Shown here: positions 1 to 9,095 of the stretch, one piece after another
How the letters are laid out: every line of letters begins with the position of its first letter
Position numbering within the stretch: position 1 is the first letter of the stretch
NCBI GenBank assembly: GCA_002715505.1
Contig: PAZF01000006.1
Location: 3,187-67,186, forward strand
DNA from: Candidatus Pelagibacterales bacterium
GTDB lineage: Bacteria > Pseudomonadota > Alphaproteobacteria > TMED109
Direction: 5' to 3'
Length of the DNA: 64,000 nt
Position numbers and translations under genes: made by a program
Notes under the pieces: generated by a model
What the model saw: only the letters and a program-made list of their open reading frames with translations
Database searches by the model: none
What the model was told of the DNA's origin: nothing

Positions 1-426
1 GAATATGATATATCTATTAGTTCAACTTCTTTTTCTATGAAGCTTCCTAGTGTAATTTCACTTAAAAAATTCATTCCAATTAAAAAAAATATTCCCTTTA
101 CCAGGTTTAACCTTTTTTTAAGAGACGGTTTTAGATGCCAATATTGTAACATTAAATTTAAAGCTTCAGACTTAACATTTGACCATGTTATTTCAAGATC
201 CAAGGGGGGGCTATCCAATTGGGAAAATGTAGTTTCAGCATGTTTTAAGTGTAATAATAAAAAAGGAAGCTTCTCTTGTAAAGAAGCCAGAATGAATTTG
301 GTTAAAAACCCTAAAAAACCTACACAGTACGATTTAAAGGAAGCTGGAAAACTATTTCCTCCTAACTATTTGCATCATACATGGAATGATTTTTTATATT
401 GGGATACGGTACTAGACAAAAATTAA
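1..426 (+). CDS. HNH endonuclease family protein, 5' end outside the window
   Basis: The reading frame is open from base 1, so the gene starts upstream. The ATG at 37 is internal: the codons before it (EYDIS..SFS) match the stretch that normally precedes the 'MxLPSV' segment of this roughly 185-residue alphaproteobacterial family. Counting from that Met, the zinc-binding CxxC is C34/C37, the catalytic HNH histidine is near H50 in a TFDHVISRSKGG motif, and a second CxxC is C69/C72. The family is an HNH nuclease of unknown physiological role, usually chromosomal and not linked to phage. The call is firm at family level; the function is not known. Confidence 0.85.
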   Translation, partial: EYDISISSTSFSMKLPSVISLKKFIPIKKNIPFTRFNLFLRDGFRCQYCNIKFKASDLTFDHVISRSKGGLSNWENVVSACFKCNNKKGSFSCKEARMNLVKNPKKPTQYDLKEAGKLFPPNYLHHTWNDFLYWDTVLDKN

Positions 427-433
427 TTAATGA

Positions 434-1882
434 ATGTTTTCGTATTCAAAATATAATATTTTTTCTATTAATCGTGTTTTTTCATTTCTCTTCATAATTC
501 TAATTCTAAGAATTTACAGTAGTTATATATTAGATATTCCGTTGCATTTTGATGAAGCTCAATACTGGGGATGGTCTCAAAAACTTGATTGGGGATATTT
601 TTCAAAGCCTCCTATGCTAGCGTGGCTTATAAGATTAAATACCTCTTTTTGCGGAGAATCAGAATTTTGTATTAGAATATCTACTCCAATTCTATATTTT
701 CTTTCCTCTATATTTGTATTTCTATCTACAAAGCTTATTAGTCAAAATAATTTTTTAGCCGGATTCTCAGCTCTCGTTTTTACCTTGATACCAGGCATAA
801 CCTTTTCCTCATTAATAAGCACTACCGATGTTCCTTTAATTTTTTTTTCTTCAATATTTAGTTATCTTTTTTTAAAAATTTATAAAGATAGAAATACTTC
901 TTATATTTTTTTAATACTTTTAGGTTTAATTTTCGGACTAGGCACTCTAAGCAAGTACGCTATGTTTTATCTATTTATATCATTAGTAATAACAAGTTTT
1001 CTTTATATAAAAGTTAGAAAGAAATTTTATAATATAGGAGGATTATTATTTATTTTCTCTTTTTTAATTTTAATATTACCTCATCTTTATTGGAATTATA
1101 ATAATGGCTTTGTAACATTTAATCATACTGCCGATAATGCAAACTTCCAAAAAATTAATTTTAATGCAAAAGAGCTCTTATTATTTTTTTTAAGCCAATT
1201 TATTGTTTTTGGAATTTATCCTTTGTATTCGATCTTAGGTAATTCTATAAATATTAAAGCTTTAGATGAAGAAAAGAAAATATTGTTTATATTTTTTATG
1301 ACACCTTTAGTAATAGTATCTTTCATTGCTTTTTTCTCTAGGGCAAATGCAAATTGGGCAGTTGTTGGATACCCTTTTGGCTGTATATTATTAGCAAAGA
1401 TTTTAAATGAAAAAGAAAATATATCTAAAAAAATCTATGCGCTTTTCTCTCAAATAGTACTTAGCGTGGTAGTAATCACATTAATTTTTATAGGAAAGGT
1501 AAATAATGAATTTGATCCTTTTGCTAAGCAAAGATATGCTAAGCCTTTAGCAAAAAAGATTAGCAATGAGATTATTCATTTAAATAATATTGCCTTTATG
1601 TCAGATGATAGAGAGGACTTCGCATTAATGCTTTATTATTTGCAAGAATTTAAAGGTAAAAGGGCAAAATGGAATGGAGACACAAAAATTGACGATCATT
1701 ATGAACTTACTACTAATGTAAATAATCTAGTTGGATATAATTTGTTGTTTCTCACAAGAACAGCTCCTACTCCAGAAATGATAAACAGAAGTGACTCTCA
1801 TCAACTAATTAAATCTTTAACTTTCAAAAGTAGAAAAAAAATTAAATATTATAATTTATACTTATTAAACAATTGGAGATAA
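434..1882 (+). CDS. GT39-family membrane glycosyltransferase (ArnT/PMT-like)
   Basis: A 482-residue polytopic membrane protein with about ten hydrophobic segments. Residues 39-47 (FDEAQYWGW), then GYFSKPP near 54-60, form the luminal/periplasmic acidic loop typical of ArnT-like GT39 enzymes, which move a sugar from a polyprenyl-phosphate donor to lipid A or another envelope acceptor. It starts seven bases after the HNH gene; an out-of-frame ATG lies at 430. It converges on a LAB_N protein and a dolichol-phosphate-mannose-synthase-like GT2. Such trios usually work as donor synthase, flippase or partner, and transferase. The sugar and the acceptor cannot be read from the sequence. Confidence 0.8.
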   Translation: MFSYSKYNIFSINRVFSFLFIILILRIYSSYILDIPLHFDEAQYWGWSQKLDWGYFSKPPMLAWLIRLNTSFCGESEFCIRISTPILYFLSSIFVFLSTKLISQNNFLAGFSALVFTLIPGITFSSLISTTDVPLIFFSSIFSYLFLKIYKDRNTSYIFLILLGLIFGLGTLSKYAMFYLFISLVITSFLYIKVRKKFYNIGGLLFIFSFLILILPHLYWNYNNGFVTFNHTADNANFQKINFNAKELLLFFLSQFIVFGIYPLYSILGNSINIKALDEEKKILFIFFMTPLVIVSFIAFFSRANANWAVVGYPFGCILLAKILNEKENISKKIYALFSQIVLSVVVITLIFIGKVNNEFDPFAKQRYAKPLAKKISNEIIHLNNIAFMSDDREDFALMLYYLQEFKGKRAKWNGDTKIDDHYELTTNVNNLVGYNLLFLTRTAPTPEMINRSDSHQLIKSLTFKSRKKIKYYNLYLLNNWR

Positions 1883-1890
1883 CAAATTTT

Positions 1891-2232
1891 CTATTTAGTG
1901 AATATTAATTTTTTAGTTTTTTTAAGAAAATCTATTAAATTATTTTTAATTTTACTTTTAGAAACCTTAATTTTAGTTTGCTTATTAATGAAATAAAGAT
2001 TTCTTGCATAAATTAATAATCCTGCAGACTGCCCTAATATAAAAACAGGGTCTTTTCTATGAATTGCATAAGCTAGCAAAGTTATACCTCCTAGTATGCT
2101 AAAAAACCAAAAAGCTAATGGGATAATACTTTTTTTATTAATTTCACTATAAATCCATTGAACAATAAATCTAGCTGAAAAAAAAAGTTGTCCCAAAAAC
2201 CCTACTATAAGCCAAGATAAACTAATTTCCAT
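1891..2232 (-). CDS. Lipid A biosynthesis N-terminal domain (LAB_N) membrane protein
   Basis: A 113-residue protein with three hydrophobic helices and the LAB_N pattern: a GxxGQxxFxxRFxxQW stretch near residues 12-26 and a GQSAGLLIYxRN stretch near 87-98. This small domain occurs fused to some lipid-A enzymes or alone beside GT2 and GT39 genes. Here it lies ten bases downstream of the GT2 gene, and the C-terminal tail is lysine-rich. It probably assists a polyprenyl-phosphate-sugar pathway at the inner membrane. The biochemical role is inferred from family and context only. Confidence 0.8.
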   Translation of the reverse strand: MEISLSWLIVGFLGQLFFSARFIVQWIYSEINKKSIIPLAFWFFSILGGITLLAYAIHRKDPVFILGQSAGLLIYARNLYFINKQTKIKVSKSKIKNNLIDFLKKTKKLIFTK

Positions 2233-2242
2233 ATTTTCTCCT

Positions 2243-2992
2243 TTAATTTTTGTGTGTAGAGCTATAAATTTTTCTTATTAAGATAGAAGAATGTGTTCTT
2301 TTTCTCAACCAAATTACTCCAAATAAATCATAAATCCCTACCAATGCTCTCTGATAATTTGAATACTTTGAAACTCCGCTAGTTCTTTCTCTATGGCTTA
2401 CTTTAACAGATATTATCTTTCCTCCCATAGTTGAAAAAATAAAAGGTAAAAATCTATGAATATGATTAAAAAAAGGAACGAATAAAAAGTCACTTTTTTT
2501 AAATACTTTTAAAGCACACCCTGTATCTGGAACTTTGTCTTTCAAAATAATATTCCTAATTAGAAAAGCCAACCTTGATGCAATTATTCTTGAAAATTTG
2601 TCATTTCTTTTTTTTCTATCCCCTATCACTAAAAAAAAAGGGGTATTGCTATCATATTTTTTTAATAAATTTAGTATATCTGAAGGATCATTTTGGCCGT
2701 CTCCATCAATGGTAACTATATAGTCATGTTTAGCATTAGTAATTCCGGTAAGCAGGCTAGTACTTTGACCATAATTTCTCTCATGAAGAATTAGTTTTAG
2801 GTTGTGATACAATTTTATTTTTTTTCTTACAATTTCAGCTGTTTTGTCTGTAGACCCATCATCTACAACCAAAACTTCATATTTAATTTTATTATTAAGT
2901 TTTAATTTTAATTCCTCTAATAGTTCAATTATATTACTTTCCTCATTAAAAACAGGAATTACAACAGAAATACTTTTAATTATATTTTTCAT
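2243..2992 (-). CDS. Family 2 glycosyltransferase, dolichol-phosphate mannosyltransferase-like
   Basis: A 249-residue GT-A fold enzyme. VIPVFNEE is at residues 11-18, DDGSTD at 44-49 binds the nucleotide sugar, and DGDGQNDP at 97-104 carries the metal-binding DxD. It resembles DPM1/ArnC-type polyprenyl-phosphate glycosyltransferases but lacks their C-terminal two-helix membrane anchor; the small LAB_N protein just downstream may supply membrane attachment. It overlaps the 3' end of ccmI by 17 bp, so it is probably co-transcribed with the ccm operon. The sugar donor is unknown. Confidence 0.85.
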   Translation of the reverse strand: MKNIIKSISVVIPVFNEESNIIELLEELKLKLNNKIKYEVLVVDDGSTDKTAEIVRKKIKLYHNLKLILHERNYGQSTSLLTGITNAKHDYIVTIDGDGQNDPSDILNLLKKYDSNTPFFLVIGDRKKRNDKFSRIIASRLAFLIRNIILKDKVPDTGCALKVFKKSDFLFVPFFNHIHRFLPFIFSTMGGKIISVKVSHRERTSGVSKYSNYQRALVGIYDLFGVIWLRKRTHSSILIRKIYSSTHKN

Positions 2993-3671
2993 TTACTCTT
3001 TCCATTTCTAAAAGCTTATTCTTAACTTCATTATACTCCTGACTATTATGTTTTAATAGTCCTTTGAGGACTTTAAACATTTGCTTAGCTTTTAAAAAGT
3101 TTTTTTTTTCATACTCATTATTGCCTAAAACATATAGTGCTAAAAGGTTATTAGGTTCTACTAATAAAATATTATTTAATAATTCTAGAGTTTCCTCTGT
3201 ATGATTATCTTTTTCAATTATTACTCTTATTTGTGTTTCTGCTTTTAAAACTTCTACATTGGAAGGAGAAATATTTCTAGCCCTTTTGTATAATTTTAAA
3301 GCATCTTCTAGGTAGCCTAAAAGAAACTTAGTTTCAGCCAGTTTCAATATAACTTCTAAATTGTTAGGGTCCTTAATAATTTCTTGTTTTAGGTCCTCCA
3401 TAAACTTTTCAATAACAGCAATTTTATTTGCTTCTTGATTTAATATATTAGTTTTGAGTCCAAATTTATCTAACATGGACTCTCCTATCCAAAAATTTGA
3501 TAATTTAAAATAAAAAAAAGTTGATGAAAATGAAAGAATAACTATCGTAAGCATTAATTTAAACCAAATTCTATTTGAAGCTAAATCTAAATTAGATCGC
3601 ACAAAAGCATTAAAACTACAATACATAATAATTGATATTATAAAAAAAATGATTATTAAGTAACTTGTCAA
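2976..3671 (-). CDS. ccmI: Cytochrome c maturation protein CcmI (CycH), TPR protein
   Basis: A 231-residue protein with two N-terminal transmembrane helices (about residues 4-18 and 39-57), then a periplasmic TPR region (about 95-225) with repeats such as LGYLEDALKLYKRA. CcmI is the apocytochrome chaperone that presents the CxxCH peptide to the CcmF/CcmH heme-ligation complex. It is shorter than most alphaproteobacterial CcmI proteins, with few TPRs. Its ATG lies inside the end of ccmH (4-bp overlap), which completes the ccmA-to-ccmI order. Function is assigned from position and architecture. Confidence 0.82.
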   Translation of the reverse strand: MTSYLIIIFFIISIIMYCSFNAFVRSNLDLASNRIWFKLMLTIVILSFSSTFFYFKLSNFWIGESMLDKFGLKTNILNQEANKIAVIEKFMEDLKQEIIKDPNNLEVILKLAETKFLLGYLEDALKLYKRARNISPSNVEVLKAETQIRVIIEKDNHTEETLELLNNILLVEPNNLLALYVLGNNEYEKKNFLKAKQMFKVLKGLLKHNSQEYNEVKNKLLEMERVNEKYN

Positions 3672-4051
3672 TTTCTTCTTTTTTTAATACTAAGATTTCT
3701 ATATGCCAAAAGCCCAATAATAAACAAAGATAATATAGGAGCTAGCCATAAAATCAAATTGCTCTTATTAAGTTTAGGTTTAAATAAAATAAATTCTCCA
3801 TATCTATCAACTAAAAATGATTTTATATCATCTTTGCTTTTTCCCTCTAAATACATTGTTAAAATTAATTCTTTCAAGTCTTTTGCTATTTCAGAGTCAG
3901 ACTCCAATAATGATTGATTTTGACAGACTACACATCTAAGTTCTGCTGCCAGTTCCCTCATTTTTTTTTCTTGTAGAAGATTATTGTTACATAAACTAAA
4001 ATTAGGAATTAATAGCTGGAATATAATCAAAATTTTAATAAAAATTTTCAT
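3668..4051 (-). CDS. ccmH: Cytochrome c maturation protein CcmH (CcmL type)
   Basis: A 127-residue protein with a signal or anchor segment (residues 3-20), the redox motif LRCVVC (C40 and C43) followed by QNQSLLESDS, and a C-terminal transmembrane helix (about 100-119). CcmH reduces the apocytochrome thiols, together with CcmG, before heme attachment in the periplasm. The length and the LRCxxC motif are diagnostic of the short CcmH without a TPR extension; the TPR part is the separate ccmI downstream. Thirteen bases separate it from ccmG. Confidence 0.93.
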   Translation of the reverse strand: MKIFIKILIIFQLLIPNFSLCNNNLLQEKKMRELAAELRCVVCQNQSLLESDSEIAKDLKELILTMYLEGKSKDDIKSFLVDRYGEFILFKPKLNKSNLILWLAPILSLFIIGLLAYRNLSIKKRRN

Positions 4052-4064
4052 AGGTTATTATAAA

Positions 4065-4574
4065 CTATTTAAAAATCATTGGCGCTATATTTTGAAAATC
4101 TTCATTATTTATAGGGCCAACATGCTTATATATGACCTTATTTTCTTTGTTAACAAAAAAAGTTTCTGGGACACCGTAAAGCCCCAGGTGTATAGACTCT
4201 TTTCCAGAAAAGTCATAAAATATATTTTTATATGGATTCCCTAGCTCTTTTAAAAATTTTTTGATATTTTCCTCGCTATCTTTGTAAGCTATCCCTACTA
4301 TTTCATAATCCTTTGAAAAATTTGTAAGTACCTCATGCTCAATCCTGCAAGGCGCACACCATGAAGCAAAAATGTTAATTACTACAGGCCTATTTTCTAT
4401 ATATTCATTAATATTCTGATTATTTTTAAAACTATACATTTCAAGTTTAGGAAAGTTTTTTTGGATTAAAGCAGAGCTTATTGGCTCTAATTCTTTTTGA
4501 AATTTAATTTTGTTATATAAAAAAATTGAAACTATAAAGAATAAAATTAAAGGTGTATATTTTAAAAGCTTCAT
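4065..4574 (-). CDS. ccmG: Thiol:disulfide interchange protein CcmG/DsbE
   Basis: A membrane-anchored periplasmic thioredoxin of 169 residues. The helix at 7-20 is the anchor, and the active site is WCAPC with C73 and C76 in an FASWCAPCRIEHE context. It keeps the apocytochrome c or CcmH cysteines reduced. I place the start at the ATG at 4574, four bases after the ccmF stop. An in-frame ATG at 4616 would add a polar leader inside ccmF and spoil the signal-anchor. The GVPETF motif (cis-proline loop) is present near residue 139. Confidence 0.92.
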   Translation of the reverse strand: MKLLKYTPLILFFIVSIFLYNKIKFQKELEPISSALIQKNFPKLEMYSFKNNQNINEYIENRPVVINIFASWCAPCRIEHEVLTNFSKDYEIVGIAYKDSEENIKKFLKELGNPYKNIFYDFSGKESIHLGLYGVPETFFVNKENKVIYKHVGPINNEDFQNIAPMIFK

Positions 4575-4578
4575 AATA

Positions 4579-6543
4579 TTAATTTTTTGATTTTTTAAGA
4601 GAATGTAATCTACCATCTAATAAAGAAAGTAGCCCACCTAGTGCCATAATAACTGCCCCTAGCCATATAAATAATATATTAGGATTATAATATATTCTTA
4701 TAACCCTATATCCAGATCCCGTTGGTTGCTCCTGCCCCATCACAATGTATAAATGACTAGCAAGGTTTCTCTTAATAGCTGCCTCAGTTGAAGGCATACC
4801 CGTATCAAGATATAATCTTCTTTCTGCTTTCATCTCAAAAGCATTATCTTTACTTTTTACTAAAAATACACCAGTTTCTGAAATCCAATTTTCTTTTTTT
4901 TGTTTTTCTATATTATTAAACTTTATTGTATAATCAGAAACTCGAATCTCGCTTTTTATTTCATTAACTCCTTCATAATAAGTTTTCATTCCTTCTGAAA
5001 GAGAAATTCCTAAGATAAGAATTCCAACTCCCAAGTGCGCTAAATACATACCATAAGAAGATAGTCTAATTTTATTTAACTTATTTAATTTAATTGTAGA
5101 GTATGTGCTTTTATCATTAAGTTTATTTAAAATATCACTTACAATAGATATAAATAGCCAAATAGAAGCAGAAACTCCTAGGATAATTATTAAAGGACCT
5201 CCATATATCAAATAATAAATTGAGATTATAAAAATTAAAACCACTACAAACTTCCAAAACTTTTCATAGATATGTTCTATATTAGTTTTTTTCCAGTTTA
5301 AATTAATACTTATACCGCTTAGAAAAACAGCTGGTAATATTAAAGGCAAAAAAACTATTTTGAAATAAGGTGCTCCAACTGATATATCATTTCCAGAAAC
5401 AGCCTCAATTATTAATGGCCATAATGTTCCTAATAAAATAGTTGATGCAGACGCACATAAAAAAATATTATTTAATAGCAAACCTCCTTCCCGTGATGCT
5501 AAATAGATATTTTTTTTATCTTCTAATTTATCTAATTTTATTGCATATAACAGCAAGGATCCTGCGGTTATTATTACTAAAAAACTTAATATAAATATTC
5601 CTCTAGCTGGATCAGACGCAAATGCATGTACAGATGTTAATAAGCCCGATCTAACAATGAAAGTACCTAGCAAGGTTAATGAAAAAGATAGAATACACAA
5701 AAGAATAGTCCAGCTTTTTAGTCTATCTCTTTTTTCCGTCACCCTTACTGAATGCAATAGCGCTGTAGTTAAAAGCCAAGGCAATAGTGATACATTTTCT
5801 ACAGGATCCCAAAACCACCATCCTCCCCAACCTAATTCGTAATAAGCCCACCAAGAGCCCAAAGTTATTCCTAAAGTTAGGAATATCCAAGAAGTTAATA
5901 TCCAAGGCCTAACCAACTTTGCCCAGGATGCTGAAACTTTTCCTTGTAATAATGCAGCAATAGAATATGAAAAAGGAATTGTTAGACCAACATATCCTAA
6001 ATATAATAAGGGTGGGTGAAATGCTAAGCCAGGATCTTGTAAAACTGGATTTAGCCCTAGTCCTTCATCAGGAACTGGGAAAGTCCTTAAAAAAGGGTTT
6101 GATGTAAATATAGTAAAACCTATAAATCCTAAATTCACTATTGCTAATGTTACTAGAACCTTAAAAGAAAACTCTTTAGGAACTTTTTTTATCAGACTTA
6201 AAAAAACCAGTCCATATATGGAAAGGATAGATAACCACATCAAAAGGGATCCTTCGTGATTTCCCCAGCTTCCTGAAATTTTATATATTAAAGGTTTATT
6301 AGTATGACTATTGTTATAAACATTTAGTATGCTGAAATCTGATTGCACGTAATTTAGTATTAAAATAGAAAAAGAAAATACAATTAAAATAAAAGAGAAA
6401 AATGTTAGTCTTTTTATAGGCTCAAAAAGAGAATATCTGAAACTCAAAGTATTATAATCTACTGAAATAACTAATTGTAAAAAAAATAACAAGAAAGATA
6501 TTATCAAAAATATATGTGCTAGTTCAGATAACATCTTAATCAC
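4579..6543 (-). CDS. ccmF: Cytochrome c heme lyase CcmF
   Basis: A 654-residue polytopic protein, the normal CcmF length. The tryptophan-rich heme-handling motif WGGWWFWDPVEN is at residues 239-250, and HPPLLYLGYVG is near 176-186. CcmF takes heme from holo-CcmE and, with CcmH/CcmI, ligates it to apocytochrome c in the periplasm. The start could be the first ATG (overlapping ccmE by 8 bp) or the ATG three codons later. It sits mid-operon on the minus strand. Confidence 0.95.
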   Translation of the reverse strand: MIKMLSELAHIFLIISFLLFFLQLVISVDYNTLSFRYSLFEPIKRLTFFSFILIVFSFSILILNYVQSDFSILNVYNNSHTNKPLIYKISGSWGNHEGSLLMWLSILSIYGLVFLSLIKKVPKEFSFKVLVTLAIVNLGFIGFTIFTSNPFLRTFPVPDEGLGLNPVLQDPGLAFHPPLLYLGYVGLTIPFSYSIAALLQGKVSASWAKLVRPWILTSWIFLTLGITLGSWWAYYELGWGGWWFWDPVENVSLLPWLLTTALLHSVRVTEKRDRLKSWTILLCILSFSLTLLGTFIVRSGLLTSVHAFASDPARGIFILSFLVIITAGSLLLYAIKLDKLEDKKNIYLASREGGLLLNNIFLCASASTILLGTLWPLIIEAVSGNDISVGAPYFKIVFLPLILPAVFLSGISINLNWKKTNIEHIYEKFWKFVVVLIFIISIYYLIYGGPLIIILGVSASIWLFISIVSDILNKLNDKSTYSTIKLNKLNKIRLSSYGMYLAHLGVGILILGISLSEGMKTYYEGVNEIKSEIRVSDYTIKFNNIEKQKKENWISETGVFLVKSKDNAFEMKAERRLYLDTGMPSTEAAIKRNLASHLYIVMGQEQPTGSGYRVIRIYYNPNILFIWLGAVIMALGGLLSLLDGRLHSLKKSKN

Positions 6544-6955
6544 TTATTATTTTTTTTACTTCTGGTGGCATATAGTTTTCATCATGTTTAGCTAATACTT
6601 TTTCTGCATAAAATATTTTGTTATCCGTATCTATTTTTCCTTCTGCTACTACTCCTTGCCCTTCTCTAAATAAATCCGGCAATATTCCCTTATAATTCAC
6701 TTGAACGTTATTTTTATTATCTGTTACAGTAAAGCTAACAACTAGACCATCTTTTTCATAACTAATACTTTCATCTAAAACTAAACCCCCTATACGAATA
6801 AGGCGAGTATGGTCTATTTCTTTTACAAGAATTTCAGACGGCGAGTAAAAAAAAACTATTTTCTCCTCTAAAGCTTTAAGTATAAAAAATATAGCCAAAG
6901 CAATACCAGAACCAAAAATTATTAAAAAATATAGACGTTTAAATTTATAACTCAT
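6536..6955 (-). CDS. ccmE: Cytochrome c maturation heme chaperone CcmE
   Basis: A 139-residue protein with one N-terminal transmembrane anchor (about 8-28) and a periplasmic OB-fold. The heme-linking histidine is H124 in the signature LAKHDENYMPPE. It receives heme from CcmC/D, holds it covalently and hands it to CcmF. The start overlaps the end of the short ccmD by 11 bp. Everything expected for the family is intact. Confidence 0.95.
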   Translation of the reverse strand: MSYKFKRLYFLIIFGSGIALAIFFILKALEEKIVFFYSPSEILVKEIDHTRLIRIGGLVLDESISYEKDGLVVSFTVTDNKNNVQVNYKGILPDLFREGQGVVAEGKIDTDNKIFYAEKVLAKHDENYMPPEVKKIISD

Positions 6956-7103
6956 TTTTTTTTATTTTTTTAAGTATTTTATTTAATTTTATTTTTCGTA
7001 CAAGAACCAAAGAAAAAAATAAGGTTAAAGGAATAAAATATGAAATCCAAATGTAAAATCCATTTCCATCCATACTTATAAAATCTAAAATATTTTGTAT
7101 CAT
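6945..7103 (-). CDS. ccmD: Cytochrome c maturation protein CcmD, 52 residues
   Basis: This small reading frame fills the gap between ccmC and ccmE. It encodes 52 residues: a short N-terminal segment with an aromatic FYIWISYF patch, one transmembrane helix (about 15-35) and a very basic lysine-rich tail. That is the standard CcmD architecture (one helix, basic cytoplasmic C-terminus), and it lies exactly where ccmD belongs. CcmD is needed to release holo-CcmE from the CcmABC transporter complex. It starts one base after the ccmC stop and overlaps ccmE by 11 bp. Sequence conservation in CcmD is low, so position carries much of the call. Confidence 0.82.
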   Translation of the reverse strand: MIQNILDFISMDGNGFYIWISYFIPLTLFFSLVLVRKIKLNKILKKIKKNEL

Positions 7104-7104
7104 T

Positions 7105-7836
7105 TTAATTATTTTTTAAACTATCTCTAAAATTGATTAAGCTTTTTTCTTTAATATTTATTTCAACTGATACTAAAAGTATATAAATAAAAAGAAAGAA
7201 TAAACCTAATGCCATTAAAAATAAAGGCGCAAGCATTTCATTGCTTACAGAAATACCTCCTGTTCTTATAATGCTGGCTGGTTGATGCAAGGTATTCCAC
7301 CAATCTACTGAAAACTTTATTATTGGTAAGTTAAACCCGCCGACTAAAGATAAATAAGCAAATGTATAGTTCCCTTTGGATGAATTAGAAAAAGTATCTT
7401 TTATTAACTTAAGCCCTAAAAAAATAAAAAATAAAATTAAAAAAGATGTTAGTCTTGCGTCCCACACCCAATATGTTCCCCAAGTAGGTTTTCCCCATAA
7501 TGCCCCTGATATCAGAGCTGAAAAAGTGAATATTATTCCTATAGGAACACTTTCTTTAGCCAATATAAGAAAGAGAGGAAAGCGCCATATCAAAAAAAAC
7601 ACACTGCTAAGGAAAATAAAACCATAAGTCATCAAACTCATCCAGGCAGAAGGAACGTGAATATACATAATTCTTACTGTTTCTTTTTGCTGATAATCGG
7701 GAGGAGATAATAGCAAAGCAAATATTAACCCTATAAAAATAGTAAAAAAAGCAGCAATTCCTGATATTTTTTTAATGGGAATAGCTAATTTTAAAAATCT
7801 GACTGGATTAGCAAATTTATGAAAATATTTTATCAT
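7105..7836 (-). CDS. ccmC: Heme exporter protein CcmC
   Basis: 243 residues and six transmembrane segments. The WWD-family heme motif is at 114-131 (WGKPTWG..WVWDARLTS), with a conserved histidine near H60 (YIHVPSAW) and another in the NTLHQPASI loop. CcmC loads heme onto CcmE. I use the ATG at 7836, which overlaps the ccmB stop as TAATG; an in-frame ATG at 7911 would add 25 polar residues inside ccmB. The length then matches family members. Confidence 0.94.
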   Translation of the reverse strand: MIKYFHKFANPVRFLKLAIPIKKISGIAAFFTIFIGLIFALLLSPPDYQQKETVRIMYIHVPSAWMSLMTYGFIFLSSVFFLIWRFPLFLILAKESVPIGIIFTFSALISGALWGKPTWGTYWVWDARLTSFLILFFIFLGLKLIKDTFSNSSKGNYTFAYLSLVGGFNLPIIKFSVDWWNTLHQPASIIRTGGISVSNEMLAPLFLMALGLFFLFIYILLVSVEINIKEKSLINFRDSLKNN

Positions 7837-8498
7837 TATTCTAAGCTTTCTTTTAATATCTTTATAGTTATATAGGGTAAAAATATTATTCCAATACTTA
7901 AGATAGCACATAATAGATAATATTCAGAAAATGAACCTGAACTAAAGCTATTGACAGATAGTACGCCAAAAATAATTATTGGAAGAAAAAATGGAATGGT
8001 AAGAAAGACGAGTATTGGCCCTCTTGCTGCAGAACCTAAAGTTAAAGCAGAAATTGGCATTCCAATAAGACTAAATAATGGTGTGCCTATCAGAAGTGAA
8101 TAGAATAGTCCTAATATATTTTCATAAGAACCGCTTAAAAAAATTAGAAATAAAGGAGATAAAATAATAATAGGAAATCCAGTAAATAACCAATGACAGA
8201 TGAATTTGGTAAAAACAATAATAAAAAAAGGAATTCTATTGATATGGTACTGTAATAAGGTCCCATTTTTATAATCTTCTTTAAAGAGACTTTCTAAGGA
8301 TATCAAATTTGCAAATAATGCGCATATCCAGATAGAGGAAATTGATATTTTTTTTAATAAATCTTCAGACCCACCTAATGATAAAGGAAAAATTAATATA
8401 CATAATAAAAAGAACCCTAATGCAAACCAAGATTTATTAGTATTAAACAAATAGCCTTTAACTTCTCTAGACAATAGTAAAATAAACAACCTAGTCAA
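7836..8498 (-). CDS. ccmB: Heme exporter subunit CcmB
   Basis: A 220-residue membrane protein with six hydrophobic segments and the CcmB feature LFKEDYKNGTLLQY (about 70-83). It is the transmembrane partner of the CcmA ATPase in the CcmABCD complex, which releases holo-CcmE. It overlaps ccmA by 8 bp and ccmC by 1 bp, typical of tight translational coupling. Length and order agree with the family. Confidence 0.93.
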   Translation of the reverse strand: MTRLFILLLSREVKGYLFNTNKSWFALGFFLLCILIFPLSLGGSEDLLKKISISSIWICALFANLISLESLFKEDYKNGTLLQYHINRIPFFIIVFTKFICHWLFTGFPIIILSPLFLIFLSGSYENILGLFYSLLIGTPLFSLIGMPISALTLGSAARGPILVFLTIPFFLPIIIFGVLSVNSFSSGSFSEYYLLCAILSIGIIFLPYITIKILKESLE

Positions 8499-9090
8499 TT
8501 TTGACTCTCATTATATTTTTAACCTTCCTCAAATTTATAATTTGATGGGAAGTTGCTATTACCCCTCCACCTTTTTCAATATGTTTCGTGATTAGGTTTA
8601 TTATCAAAGATCTTGTTCTTTTATCTAACCCTGAAATTGGCTCATCTAATAACCATATTTGACTTTTTATCATCTGTAACCTTAAAAAGGAAAGTTTTTT
8701 TTTTTGACCAAAAGAGAGAAATTTAATAGGTATTTCTAAATATTTTCTAAGATCGAAAAAGTTAATGACATAGTTAAAATCTTTTTTGTAATTGTATATT
8801 TTTTTCCAAAAAGTTAAATATTCATAAATAGTATCTTCCTCGCATAGTGCATTCTTATGTCCTACGTATCCTATTTTATCGTTATATTTTTTATTTATCT
8901 TTATGAGTCCTTTATATTCTAATATCCCTGATATGCACATTAAGATAGAGGATTTTCCAGAGCCATTATTTCCATTAATTAAAACTACTCCTCCAGAACA
9001 TAACTTGAATGATACATTGTCAAAAATTAATTTGTAATTTCTTTCGCAGCTAAGATTTTTTACCTCTAATAAATATTCTTTGCTCATCAA
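8491..9090 (-). CDS. ccmA: Heme exporter ATP-binding protein CcmA
   Basis: A 199-residue ABC ATPase: Walker A GNNGSGKSS at 40-48, a degenerate signature LSFGQKKKLSFLR, and Walker B IWLLDEPISGLD. Small size and first place in the ccm operon identify CcmA. ATP hydrolysis drives holo-CcmE release from CcmC/D. It lies five bases after the PaaK-like gene of the upstream Liv cluster, so the ccm operon has no obvious space for its own promoter and may be read through from the transporter operon. Confidence 0.93.
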   Translation of the reverse strand: MMSKEYLLEVKNLSCERNYKLIFDNVSFKLCSGGVVLINGNNGSGKSSILMCISGILEYKGLIKINKKYNDKIGYVGHKNALCEEDTIYEYLTFWKKIYNYKKDFNYVINFFDLRKYLEIPIKFLSFGQKKKLSFLRLQMIKSQIWLLDEPISGLDKRTRSLIINLITKHIEKGGGVIATSHQIINLRKVKNIMRVKID

Positions 9091-9095
9091 AAATT

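Noticed and set aside
37-426. ATG at 37 as the HNH gene start
   Set aside because: The frame is open back to base 1 and the upstream codons match the family; the gene is cut by the window edge.
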